A DNA stretch of 64,000 nt from assembly GCA_945902775.1 (NCBI GenBank), contig CAMDMY010000005.1, positions 1 to 64,000 of the forward strand. The letters are read 5' to 3'. The position numbers were made by a program, and so were the translations under genes. The first letter of the stretch is position 1; the number at the start of each line of letters is the position of its first letter. Source of the stretch: Chryseobacterium gleum. GTDB taxonomy: Bacteria > Bacteroidota > Bacteroidia > Flavobacteriales_D > Crocinitomicaceae. The notes under the pieces were generated by a model, which was not told the origin of the DNA, made no database searches, and saw only the letters and a program-made list of their open reading frames with translations. Positions 8,239 to 16,740 of the stretch are shown here, one piece after another.

Positions 8239-10200
8239 ATGAAAAATATTGTAGTACCTATACTTGTTATTTTAGTATCATTTAACTCTTTCTCTCAAAA
8301 AGAATGCTCCTCACTTAAATCAAATCATGTTTTTTTAAAAAGTAATACACTTTCTATTGATTTAATTAAAGAAACAGAGAAATACGATGTCCATTTTTAT
8401 AATCTAGATCTTTCGTTAACAAACCTAAACACTCTCATTTCTGGAACTGTTGAATTTCATGCGACTACAACTCAACCTTTGGATTCTATTTTATTTGAAT
8501 TATTCAATACCCTAACAATTACAGAAATCAGACTGAATGGACTACCTACTAATTTTAAAAGAAAAGATAGCTATGTAAAAGTTGTTGCTAATTTAAACGC
8601 AAACAATTCTTTCATCCTTTCTATAGACTACAATGGACTGCCCCCAACAAACGCAACCAATCCGATGGGGGGAGCAGGATTAACGAGCAAAATAGAAACA
8701 AATTACAACACACAAGTAACTGCTTCTTTATCAGAACCTTTTTCTGCTTACGAATGGTGGCCTTGTAAACAATCATTAACAGATAAAGCAGATAGTTGTG
8801 AAATAAAAATTACAGTTCCTTCTAACTGTAAAGCTGGATCAAATGGAATTCTAAAAAACACAATAGATCTCGGCAATGGAAAAACGAGGTATGAATGGAA
8901 ACACAATCATCCTATTGACTATTATTTAATATCTGTTGCAGTTGCTGAATATGTTGATTATTCAATTTATACAAAACCGATTGGTTCAGCTGGTCCTATT
9001 TTAATTCAAAATTACATTTATAATGATCCAAAATGCTTAACAGACAACAAATCAAACATTGATGCTACTGCCGATTACATCGAATTGTTTTCAGATTTAT
9101 TTAGTCTTTATCCGTTTCATAATGAAAAATATGGACATTGTTTAGCACCAATTGGAGGTGGGATGGAGCATCAAACCATGACAACACAAAGTAATTTCAA
9201 CAAAAATCTGACAGCTCATGAACTTGGTCATCAGTGGTTTGGAAATAATGTCACGTGTGGATCTTGGGCAGACATATGGGTAAATGAAGGGTTTGCAACA
9301 TATGCTCAATATTTAATGCTCGAAAATTTACATCCAAATGAAAGAAAATATCAAATGGAAGAATATCACAGCAAAGTTCTAGAAGACATTATTGGCAGAG
9401 TTTATTTAAACAAGGACACATTAAATCCCAATCGAATATTTGATTATCGATTAACCTATGCTAAAGGCGCTTCTATAATTCATACCTTCAGATTTATTAT
9501 GAATAATGATTCGCTTTTCTTTAAAGCATTGCAAAATTATCAAAATCAATTTAGAGGAAAAACAGCTACTGGATTAGATGTGAAAAAATGCTTCGAAGAT
9601 GTTTCTGGAATTGATTTTACAAATGCATTTAATGAATGGTACTTTGGAGAAGGATACCCCTCATATAAGATTAAATGGAATATAATAAACAACGATTTAT
9701 CACTCGAAATAGATCAGTATCCCTCATACTTGTATACCACTCCTAAATTTACTAATCCATTAGAAATAAGCTTTTATAGAAAGAACCAAAGCGACACAAC
9801 TATTCGATTCAATATCAATGAATTACAAAACTATTATTTACTACCTAACATTGGAAAAGTAACTGATGTTAAACAAATTGACCCGAATAATTGGATAGTA
9901 AATAAAAATGATACAATTATTTACGAACCTTGGTTTGAAGTTTTTCCACCTAACTATTCATCTGAAGATAATTTAATTAAAATATCGCCTAATCCAACTT
10001 CTGGATTGGTAAACATTATTGCTAAAAGTCCTGGACTTCATCATTTAATTTTAAACGATTCTAAAGGTAAAATAATCTACGAAAATGACTTTATCAAAGA
10101 TATTGATCTAGATATTTCTAAAATGGCAGCTGGAATATATTTTGCATTTATTAAATCTGAATATGGAATAACACAATGTAGAAAAATAGTGAAAGATTAA
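8239..10200 (+). CDS. Secreted M1 family zinc aminopeptidase with T9SS sorting domain
   Basis: Exported gluzincin peptidase of 653 aa. A signal peptide covers about residues 1-19 (ending SFNSFSQ). An N-terminal beta domain follows, then GGGMEHQ (306-312), the catalytic H327-ELG-H331 and the third zinc ligand Glu350 in WVNEGFATY, exactly the HEXXH-X18-E spacing of the M1 family. The last ~75 residues (from about 575, ISPNPTSG and ending YFAFIKSEYG...KIVKD) form a type A T9SS C-terminal domain, so the enzyme is expected on the cell surface or secreted. It is transcribed alone and is convergent with the VanX-like gene. Confidence 0.92.
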   Translation: MKNIVVPILVILVSFNSFSQKECSSLKSNHVFLKSNTLSIDLIKETEKYDVHFYNLDLSLTNLNTLISGTVEFHATTTQPLDSILFELFNTLTITEIRLNGLPTNFKRKDSYVKVVANLNANNSFILSIDYNGLPPTNATNPMGGAGLTSKIETNYNTQVTASLSEPFSAYEWWPCKQSLTDKADSCEIKITVPSNCKAGSNGILKNTIDLGNGKTRYEWKHNHPIDYYLISVAVAEYVDYSIYTKPIGSAGPILIQNYIYNDPKCLTDNKSNIDATADYIELFSDLFSLYPFHNEKYGHCLAPIGGGMEHQTMTTQSNFNKNLTAHELGHQWFGNNVTCGSWADIWVNEGFATYAQYLMLENLHPNERKYQMEEYHSKVLEDIIGRVYLNKDTLNPNRIFDYRLTYAKGASIIHTFRFIMNNDSLFFKALQNYQNQFRGKTATGLDVKKCFEDVSGIDFTNAFNEWYFGEGYPSYKIKWNIINNDLSLEIDQYPSYLYTTPKFTNPLEISFYRKNQSDTTIRFNINELQNYYLLPNIGKVTDVKQIDPNNWIVNKNDTIIYEPWFEVFPPNYSSEDNLIKISPNPTSGLVNIIAKSPGLHHLILNDSKGKIIYENDFIKDIDLDISKMAAGIYFAFIKSEYGITQCRKIVKD

Positions 10201-10234
10201 CTATTTATGATTAACCAACTCAAACAATTTAAAA

Positions 10235-11011
10235 TCATTCGGTCAATAAAATAGTATACTTTTGTCTAGCTTCATTCCTCGAGCAAGCATTAAAATGCCA
10301 CCATTCTGTAGTTATATTTTTAAATCCTTGCGATTCCATAACTTTTCTCAATAGTTTACGATTTTCAATTTGGTCGATAGTTAATTCTCCACTTGCTAAA
10401 AATTGTTCTTCCAATCTTGGATAGGCAATTTGTCGAATATCATCGTAACCAGCCCCCATATCCAAAGGATTCCCATTTACATCACTAATTGTTAAATCAA
10501 CAGCAGCACCGTAATTATGAATACTGCCACTCACTGGATTTGAAACAAATTTGGTTCGCTCTTCAAAAGGAATCGAATCCAATGCATCCCACATTTTTTG
10601 TTGAATACTTAACGGTCGAACAGCATCATATATTAACAGATGTAATTTAGGATTTTGCTTTGACAAAAATGATTGGCATTTACTCAATTTTTCAGCTATA
10701 TCCTTTTGAAGAAAGGCGGATTTTAATCGATTATATAATTTAATATGCATAAAATTGTCAGTCGTAGCATATTTCAAATCCACTAAAATAGTCGAATTCA
10801 ATTCTTTGATGTCTATTAAATTTGACTGTTTTAATAATGAATCTTTTAATTTATGGTTTTGTTTCTTACCTTCAATTTCTTGCAAAGAATCAAGTAAATC
10901 TAAATTATCATCGTTGCACTTTGAACAATATTTGGGTGTATTATTTTCACAAGAACTTAAAGTGAGAATAAAGTATGAAAATACTAAAAGTGAAATAAAA
11001 CCTCTAAACAT
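10235..11011 (-). CDS. VanX/DdpX-like D-Ala-D-Ala dipeptidase, lipoprotein
   Basis: Zinc dipeptidase of the M15D family (258 aa). A lipoprotein signal ends in LSSC (Cys21), placing it in the periplasm on a membrane. The expected catalytic residues are present: Arg132 in DAVRP, His165 and Asp172 in SIHNYGAAVDLT, and Glu236 and His239 in TEWWHF. A periplasmic enzyme of this family normally recycles or degrades D-Ala-D-Ala from peptidoglycan. No van genes are nearby, so vancomycin resistance is not implied. Confidence 0.88.
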   Translation of the reverse strand: MFRGFISLLVFSYFILTLSSCENNTPKYCSKCNDDNLDLLDSLQEIEGKKQNHKLKDSLLKQSNLIDIKELNSTILVDLKYATTDNFMHIKLYNRLKSAFLQKDIAEKLSKCQSFLSKQNPKLHLLIYDAVRPLSIQQKMWDALDSIPFEERTKFVSNPVSGSIHNYGAAVDLTISDVNGNPLDMGAGYDDIRQIAYPRLEEQFLASGELTIDQIENRKLLRKVMESQGFKNITTEWWHFNACSRNEARQKYTILLTE

Positions 11012-11217
11012 TTTTATTGAATAACCTTTACAAAAATAGTATTAATCAATCGTTTGATACTTTTTTTTAATATAATAATGAACATACAATTAACGGAAGA
11101 AGATAATAATTGGCTAAATAATAAGATTTCATTATTGATTATGAAGCCTTAATAAATCTATTTATCAACCTAGAAGGTTTATTTCTAACAATTCATTTAA
11201 AATTCAAACTTTATCCA

Positions 11218-11225
11218 TAAATTTG
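11218..11225 (+). promoter_or_regulatory. Candidate -7 promoter element of the aminotransferase gene
   Basis: TAAATTTG fits TAnnTTTG and ends 18 bp before the ATG at 11244. No convincing -33 TTG is visible. The rest of the 11012-11243 gap shows nothing else that can be supported. Confidence 0.4.
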
Positions 11226-11243
11226 AATCAAAATTAAATTTAT

Positions 11244-12470
11244 ATGCCAAAAATTTCTCAAAAAGCAATTGATATGCCTGCTTCACCGATTCGTAAATTG
11301 GTACCTTATGCAGAAACAGCAAAAAAACAAGGTAAAATTGTTTACCATTTAAATATTGGTCAACCAGATATAGAATCTCCTCAAGTAGCACTTGATGCGA
11401 TTAAAAATATGGATAGAAAAGTGATTGAATATAGTCACTCTGCTGGTTTTGAGTCTTATAGAACAAACTTAGCTGCTTACTACCAAAAAACTGGAATCAA
11501 TGTAAACGCTGAAGATATTTTGATCACAACAGGTGGTTCTGAAGCTTTGATTTTTGGTTTTATGACTACTTGTAACATTGGTGATGAAGTAATTATTCCT
11601 GAGCCTTTCTATGCTAATTATAACGGTTTTGCTGTAACTGCTGGAATCAATGTTGTTCCTGTAACAGCTACAATTGAATCAGGTTTTGCATTACCTCCAG
11701 TTGAAGAAATTGAGAAAAAAATCACTTCTAAAACGAGAGCAATCGTTATTTGTAACCCAGGAAATCCTACAGGTTATTTATATTCAAAAGCTGAATTAGA
11801 GCAATTACGTGATTTAGTTAAAAAACACGATTTATTCTTATTCGCTGACGAAGTTTACCGTGAATTCTGTTATGATGGAGCTATTCCATTTTCAGTAATG
11901 AATTTAGAAGGTATTGACGAAAACGTTATTATGATTGATTCTGTTTCTAAACGTTATTCAATGTGTGGAGCTAGAATTGGTGCATTAATTACTAAGAACA
12001 AAGAAGTAATGGCTGCCGCTTTAAAATTCGGTCAAGCTCGTTTATCACCTCCTACTATAGATCAAATCGCTTCTGAAGCTGCATTAAATACTCCTCAATC
12101 ATATTTCGATAATGTTGTTGCTGAATATGTTGAAAGAAGAAACATTATGGTTCAAGGTTTAAACAGTATTCCTGGTGTTTATTGTCCAAATCCTAGTGGA
12201 GCTTTCTATTGTGTTGCTAAATTTCCAGTGGATGATGCTGAAAAATTCTGTCAATGGTTATTAGAAGATTTCGAATTTGAAGGTCAAACAGTTATGATGG
12301 CACCTGCAAATGGTTTCTACTCAACTAAAGGAGCTGGAAAACAAGAAGCACGTATTGCTTATGTATTGAACCAAGATTCATTGAAAAAAGCAGTTATTTG
12401 TTTAGGTGAAGCGTTAAAAGTATATCCTGGACGTACTGTTGATGCAGAAATTTTGTCATCTAGTAACTAA
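11244..12470 (+). CDS. Class I/II PLP-dependent aminotransferase (AspC-like)
   Basis: Cytosolic fold-type I aminotransferase of 408 aa. The PLP lysine is Lys236 in DSVSKRYSMCGARIGA. The pyridine-binding pair lies in NPGNPTG (171-177) and Asp202 of FADEVYRE, and the phosphate-binding region is TTGGSEAL (95-102). It resembles the aspartate/aromatic aminotransferase group of Bacteroidota; the amino-acid substrate cannot be fixed. It is a single-gene unit with a promoter element at 11218 and a strong terminator at 12541. Confidence 0.9.
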   Translation: MPKISQKAIDMPASPIRKLVPYAETAKKQGKIVYHLNIGQPDIESPQVALDAIKNMDRKVIEYSHSAGFESYRTNLAAYYQKTGINVNAEDILITTGGSEALIFGFMTTCNIGDEVIIPEPFYANYNGFAVTAGINVVPVTATIESGFALPPVEEIEKKITSKTRAIVICNPGNPTGYLYSKAELEQLRDLVKKHDLFLFADEVYREFCYDGAIPFSVMNLEGIDENVIMIDSVSKRYSMCGARIGALITKNKEVMAAALKFGQARLSPPTIDQIASEAALNTPQSYFDNVVAEYVERRNIMVQGLNSIPGVYCPNPSGAFYCVAKFPVDDAEKFCQWLLEDFEFEGQTVMMAPANGFYSTKGAGKQEARIAYVLNQDSLKKAVICLGEALKVYPGRTVDAEILSSSN

Positions 12471-12512
12471 AATACGGCAAGGCAAGGCAAGGCAGAGCAG
12501 AGCAGACAAAGG

Positions 12513-12532
12513 AGACGTGATGAATCACGTCT
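12513..12532. repeat. Short palindrome, REP-like
   Basis: Arms AGACGTGAT and ATCACGTCT are separated by 2 nt and followed by TTACA. It is preceded at 12475-12506 by a run of GGCAA and GAGCA words. The outline (GAC..., an inner palindrome, GTC, TACA) is the same as in the perfect palindrome at 54150-54197, suggesting the same dispersed repeat type. It lies just before the aminotransferase terminator. Confidence 0.6.
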
Positions 12533-12540
12533 TTACAAAA

Positions 12541-12571
12541 CGCCATTCGATTTTCGGATGGTGTTTTTTTT
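12541..12571 (+). terminator. Rho-independent terminator after the aminotransferase gene
   Basis: Nine-base-pair stem CGCCATTCG / CGGATGGTG (two G-U pairs), loop ATTTT, then eight T residues. Confidence 0.8.
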
Positions 12572-12743
12572 GTTTCATTATTTTATTTCGTTTTTAAAAA
12601 ACGAATACCAAAAAAGAAAAAACCCACCTAAACTACCTATCTTATAGGACTTTACGAAATAATAATATTTTTAACTTTCTGAAACAAATGTTACTTAAGA
12701 AACAAATTAAAAAGCCTAATTTCACATTATAAACAAACAAATA

Positions 12744-13547
12744 ATGGAACTTTTAGGATTTTTAACTGCAATTATAATCGGGATTATTCTCGGTATTTTA
12801 GGCGGGGGTGGTTCTATTTTAAGTGTTCCTATTCTAGTATATTTATTTAACATAGAACCAACTAAAGCTACAGCCTACTCTCTATTTATTGTTGGAGTTA
12901 GTAGTTTAATTGGCGTTATTCCAAAATACAAAAGGGGACTTGTTCATATAAAAACGGCACTTGTATTTGGAACTCCAGCACTTATTTCCGTATTTATAAC
13001 TCGAAGTTTTTTAATTCCATCAATACCAAATGAAATTATTACAATATCAAGTTTTGTAATCACAAAAGCATTTTTAATAATGATTGTTTTTGCTTTACTG
13101 ATGATTGCCGCCTCGTTCTCTATGATTCGAAAATCCGTCGATTATTCTTTAAAAATAGAAGATATTACCATAACCAATTACTCCTCGATTGTTATTCAAG
13201 GAATTTTACTAGGTTTATTAACTGGTTTTGTAGGTGCAGGAGGTGGTTTTTTAATAATACCAGCATTGGTATTTAGATGTAAATTACCTATGAAAATGGC
13301 TGTAGGTACATCTTTATTAATTATTGCTGCTAATTCAATAATTGGTTTCGTGGGTGATTTATCTATTTCTAGTCAACTTATAAATTGGAAACTTTTAATT
13401 ATCTTTACAACACTTGCTATTTCTGGTATTTTCATAGGAAACTATCTTACAAAATTTATCGATAGCAACAAATTAAAAAAAGGATTTGGTTGGTTTATTT
13501 TAATTGTAGGGTCGTATATAATTATTCATGAATTAACTACTATTTAA
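12744..13547 (+). CDS. TauE/SafE family sulfite/anion exporter
   Basis: Inner-membrane permease of 267 aa with about eight hydrophobic segments in two inverted halves. Each half starts with a glycine-rich signature (GIILGILGGGGSILSVPILV near residue 14 and LTGFVGAGGGFLIIPALV near 158), as in the TauE/SafE (formerly DUF81) family that exports sulfite or sulfonate-derived anions. The metallo-beta-lactamase/rhodanese gene begins 11 nt downstream, so the two form a sulfur-handling operon. An AT-rich 170 bp upstream gap shows no clear promoter. Confidence 0.88.
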   Translation: MELLGFLTAIIIGIILGILGGGGSILSVPILVYLFNIEPTKATAYSLFIVGVSSLIGVIPKYKRGLVHIKTALVFGTPALISVFITRSFLIPSIPNEIITISSFVITKAFLIMIVFALLMIAASFSMIRKSVDYSLKIEDITITNYSSIVIQGILLGLLTGFVGAGGGFLIIPALVFRCKLPMKMAVGTSLLIIAANSIIGFVGDLSISSQLINWKLLIIFTTLAISGIFIGNYLTKFIDSNKLKKGFGWFILIVGSYIIIHELTTI

Positions 13548-13558
13548 AAAAAAACGAA

Positions 13559-14971
13559 ATGAAAGTAGAACAAATATATACAGGTTGTTTAGCACAAGGT
13601 GCTTATTTCATTCAATCTGAAGGAGAAGCAATTGTTATTGATCCATTAAGAGAAATTCAACCATATATCCAAAAAGCAAAAAACGAAAATGTTAAAATAA
13701 AATACGTTTTAGAAACACATTTTCATGCTGATTTCGTTAGTGGTCACATCGATTTAGCAAAAGAAACGGGAGCTAAAATCGTTTTTGGTCCAAATGCGAA
13801 AACTAATTTTGAAGCGCACATTGCACAAGATGGTGAAATTCTAAAAATTGGAAATGTAAGAATTAAAGTCTTACATACTCCTGGTCATACAATGGAGTCA
13901 ACATCGTATTTATTATTCGACGAAAACGGAAAAGAATATGCCCTTTTCAGTGGGGATACTTTGTTTATAGGAGATGTTGGTCGACCTGATTTAGCTGCAA
14001 AATCACATTTAACGATTGAAGATTTAGCCGGACATTTATACGATTCATTAAGAACTAAAATAATGAGCTTACCAAATGATGTTTTGGTCTATCCTGCTCA
14101 TGGTGCTGGTTCTGCTTGTGGAAAAAATATGAGTAAAGAAACTTTTGATACACTTGGACATCAAAAAGAAGTGAATTATGCGCTTCGAAGTGATATGTCA
14201 AAACAAGAGTTTATTTTAGAAGTAACGAATGGATTATTACCTCCTCCCTCCTACTTCCCTAAAAATGTTCTGATGAACAGAGAAGGGTATAATAATATTG
14301 AAGAAGTCATCAAAAAAGGTACAAAAGCACTTTCACCAGCTGAATTTGAAATCGTTGCAAATGAAACAAACGCATTGATTTTAGATGTCAGAAATCAAGC
14401 AGATTTTGCTAAAGGGTTTATTCCAAATTCTATTAACATTGGAATTGATGGTAGCTTTGCTCCTTGGGTAGGTTCTTTGATTACTGACATTAAACAAGAA
14501 ATTTTACTAGTAACAGATGAAGGACGCGAAGAAGAAACAGTAATTCGTTTAGCTCGAGTTGGATACGATTTTGCTATTGGATATTTAAAAGGAGGATTTG
14601 AAGTTTGGAAATCTGAAAATAGAGAGATAGATACAATCAACTCGATTCCTGCTACAGAATTCATTGATATATATAAAAAAGACAGCAATGTTTCGATTTT
14701 AGACGTTAGAAAAACAGGAGAATTTCTATCTGAACATATCGTAGATGCAATCAATTTACCGTTAGATTATATCAACGATGGAATTGCTTCAATCGACAAA
14801 AACAAAACATATTATGTTCATTGTGCAGGAGGCTATCGTTCAATGATTTACCTTTCAATTCTTAAATCAAGAGGATATGAAAATTTAATCAATATTGAAA
14901 GTGGATACAAAACAATCGTTTCTGATGAAGATGTGAAACGAACAGAATATGTTTGTCCAAGTACATTGTAA
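13559..14971 (+). CDS. MBL-fold persulfide-dioxygenase-like protein with two rhodanese domains
   Basis: Cytosolic 470-aa fusion. The N-terminal glyoxalase-II/ETHE1-type domain has metal ligands His54, His56 and Asp58 (THFHADFVSGH), His110, Asp133 (FSGDTLF) and His181. Two rhodanese domains follow. In the first (about 260-355) the active-site loop reads TDEGREEE without cysteine and is probably non-catalytic. The second (about 365-465) has the loop HCAGGYRS with Cys422. Persulfide oxidation to sulfite, coupled to sulfur transfer, is the likely role, and the sulfite could leave by the adjacent TauE-like exporter. Confidence 0.87.
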   Translation: MKVEQIYTGCLAQGAYFIQSEGEAIVIDPLREIQPYIQKAKNENVKIKYVLETHFHADFVSGHIDLAKETGAKIVFGPNAKTNFEAHIAQDGEILKIGNVRIKVLHTPGHTMESTSYLLFDENGKEYALFSGDTLFIGDVGRPDLAAKSHLTIEDLAGHLYDSLRTKIMSLPNDVLVYPAHGAGSACGKNMSKETFDTLGHQKEVNYALRSDMSKQEFILEVTNGLLPPPSYFPKNVLMNREGYNNIEEVIKKGTKALSPAEFEIVANETNALILDVRNQADFAKGFIPNSINIGIDGSFAPWVGSLITDIKQEILLVTDEGREEETVIRLARVGYDFAIGYLKGGFEVWKSENREIDTINSIPATEFIDIYKKDSNVSILDVRKTGEFLSEHIVDAINLPLDYINDGIASIDKNKTYYVHCAGGYRSMIYLSILKSRGYENLINIESGYKTIVSDEDVKRTEYVCPSTL

Positions 14972-14991
14972 TTAACAAAACTCAACTTTAT

Positions 14992-15024
14992 AAAATGCTT
15001 TCAATTCTTGAAGGCATTTTTTTT
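14992..15024 (+). terminator. Rho-independent terminator after the MBL/rhodanese gene
   Basis: Stem AAAATGCTTTCAA / TTGAAGGCATTTT with one G-U pair, loop TTC, continuing into a run of T to 15024. Confidence 0.82.
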
Positions 15025-15154
15025 GTAGTCTAAATTCAGGCAAAACCAAAAAGTAACCGTACATTTATAAAAAGTTGATTTCATCTTACTAAATGTAGAT
15101 TTATCTATCTCTGTGACTTTTATCAATTTAATTATTCATTAAAAATTAATTCAA

Positions 15155-15259
15155 ATGGCAAAGAGTCAAAATGCACAAAAGAATGCAAAGAAAGAACCTG
15201 TGAAAACAACAAAAGAAAAAAAAGCTGAGAAAAAATTAAAAAAACCGAAATACGAATAA
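15155..15259 (+). CDS. 34-residue lysine-rich small protein
   Basis: ATG at 15155, TAA at 15257-15259. The product is extremely basic (about 14 lysines), beginning MAKSQNAQKNAKK and ending KKPKYE, with no hydrophobic segment. It resembles the small lysine-rich MAKSQN-type proteins I recall from other Bacteroidota, but I cannot confirm this here. It sits in the 415-bp gap between the rhodanese terminator and fabV and is preceded by an AT-rich leader without a Shine-Dalgarno sequence. Nucleic-acid or ribosome binding is only a guess from charge. Confidence 0.55.
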   Translation: MAKSQNAQKNAKKEPVKTTKEKKAEKKLKKPKYE

Positions 15260-15314
15260 GGTAAACTAACCCTCTTTTCTAGTCGCTTTATTTCTCAAAT
15301 AAAAACATTATAAT

Positions 15315-15369
15315 TAAATTTGCCCCGTTAAAATGGAAAACATTTATTTTTTTTCCATTACTAAATTTG
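15315..15369 (+). promoter_or_regulatory. fabV promoter region with inverted repeat
   Basis: Two copies of TAAATTTG (15315-15322 and 15362-15369), both matching TAnnTTTG, flank a perfect 9-bp inverted repeat, AATGGAAAA (15332-15340) and TTTTCCATT (15351-15359), with a 10-nt spacer. The second TAAATTTG ends 18 bp before the fabV ATG. The repeat could be an operator or a leader hairpin. Confidence 0.45.
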
Positions 15370-15387
15370 AAATTAAAATTATAAAAT

Positions 15388-16578
15388 ATGATAATTGAAC
15401 CAAGAATGCGTGGATTTATTTGCTTAACATCTCATCCTAAAGGATGTGAGCAAAACGTAATCAATCAAATTGAATATGTAAAATCGAAAGGGAAAATCGA
15501 CGGACCTAAAAAAGTGTTAGTAATTGGTGCTTCAACAGGTTTTGGTCTTTCTTCTAGAATTACAAGTGCTTTTGGTTCAGATGCAGCTACAATTGGGGTT
15601 TTCTTCGAAAAAGCTCCTCAACCAGGAAAACCAGCTTCTCCAGGATTTTACAATAGTGCAGCATTTCAAAATCAAGCAGAAAAAGCAGGTCTTTATGCTA
15701 AGAGCATTAATGGCGATGCATTTTCAAATGAAATTAAAGAGAAAACGATTGAATTAATTAAAGCTGATTTAGGTCAAGTTGATTTAGTAATTTATAGTTT
15801 AGCTTCACCGGTAAGAACAAATCCTAATACAGGAATTCTTCACCGTTCTTCTTTAAAACCAATCGGTGGAAACTTTACAAATAAAACAGTAGATTTTCAT
15901 ACAGGAATAGTAACAAATGTTTCTATCGACCCAGCAAATGAAGAAGATATTGAAAATACAGTTGCTGTAATGGGTGGTGAAGATTGGGAAATGTGGATTG
16001 ACGCTTTATTAAAAGCAGATGCACTTTCTGATAATGCTAAGACAATTGCTTATTCTTATATCGGACCTGCATTAACTGAGCCAGTTTACAGAAAAGGTAC
16101 AATTGGAAGAGCAAAAGATGATTTAGAAGCGACTGCATTTACAATTACAGATAAATTGAAAGCTAAAAATGGAACTGCCTATGTTTCTGTAAATAAAGCG
16201 TTAGTTACTCAAGCGAGTTCAGCTATTCCTGTAATTCCATTGTACATTTCTTTACTTTACAAAACAATGAAAGCGAAAGGAATTCACGAAGGATGCATCG
16301 AACAAATTCAACGTTTATTTGCTGATAGAGTTTATACTGGTAAAGCGATTCCAACGGACGAAAAAGGAAGAATTCGTATCGATGATTGGGAAATGAGAGA
16401 AGATGTACAAGCTGAAGTTGATGCTTTATGGCAAAAATCTACTACAGAAACACTTCCAGAATTAGGAGATTTAAATGGTTATAAATCAGACTTCTTAAAC
16501 TTATTCGGATTTGGATTCGAAGGAGTTGATTATTTAGCTGATGTAAACGAAAATATCGAAATCGAAGGTTTAGTTTAA
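15388..16578 (+). CDS. fabV: Trans-2-enoyl-ACP/CoA reductase FabV
   Basis: NADH-dependent enoyl reductase (396 aa), last step of each fatty-acid elongation round. The start (MIIEPRMRGFICLTSHPKGC) is the conserved FabV N-terminus. The nucleotide-binding site reads VLVIGASTGFGLSSR (43-57). The catalytic pair Tyr234-X8-Lys243 (YRKGTIGRAK) has the spacing special to FabV rather than the X6 of FabI. Length equals the family norm of about 400. FabV enzymes are typically insensitive to triclosan. Monocistronic, with a hairpin terminator right after the stop. Confidence 0.95.
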   Translation: MIIEPRMRGFICLTSHPKGCEQNVINQIEYVKSKGKIDGPKKVLVIGASTGFGLSSRITSAFGSDAATIGVFFEKAPQPGKPASPGFYNSAAFQNQAEKAGLYAKSINGDAFSNEIKEKTIELIKADLGQVDLVIYSLASPVRTNPNTGILHRSSLKPIGGNFTNKTVDFHTGIVTNVSIDPANEEDIENTVAVMGGEDWEMWIDALLKADALSDNAKTIAYSYIGPALTEPVYRKGTIGRAKDDLEATAFTITDKLKAKNGTAYVSVNKALVTQASSAIPVIPLYISLLYKTMKAKGIHEGCIEQIQRLFADRVYTGKAIPTDEKGRIRIDDWEMREDVQAEVDALWQKSTTETLPELGDLNGYKSDFLNLFGFGFEGVDYLADVNENIEIEGLV

Positions 16579-16601
16579 TTAAACATTCAACAAATTTTAA
16601 G

Positions 16602-16639
16602 AGCTGTAAGTAATGTAAAAATTATTTACAGCTTTTTTT
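16602..16639 (+). terminator. Terminator after fabV
   Basis: Stem AGCTGTAA (16602-16609) / TTACAGCT (16626-16633) with an AT-rich loop and a T run to 16639. Confidence 0.75.
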
Positions 16640-16687
16640 ATTTATAACCTCTTTAATACTAAATTTCTACCTTTTATTTGTATTAAT

Positions 16688-16720
16688 AAAAAAGAGGTTA
16701 CCCTAATGGATAACCTCTTT
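16688..16720 (-). terminator. Terminator of the first M43 protease gene (minus strand)
   Basis: Stem AAAGAGGTTA (16691-16700) / TAACCTCTTT (16711-16720), 10-nt loop; the A run at 16688-16693 reads as a T tail on the minus strand. A further copy of TAACCTCTTT occurs at 16645-16654. Confidence 0.75.
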
Positions 16721-16740
16721 GAAAATTATTTATTTGAATT

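Noticed and set aside
10235-11011. Vancomycin-resistance gene (vanX)
   Set aside because: No vanH/vanA/vanRS partners and the protein is a lipoprotein; a peptidoglycan-recycling dipeptidase fits better.
11078-11152. 24-codon frame starting MNIQLTEEDNNW
   Set aside because: No conservation or upstream signal can be seen; chance frame in an AT-rich gap.
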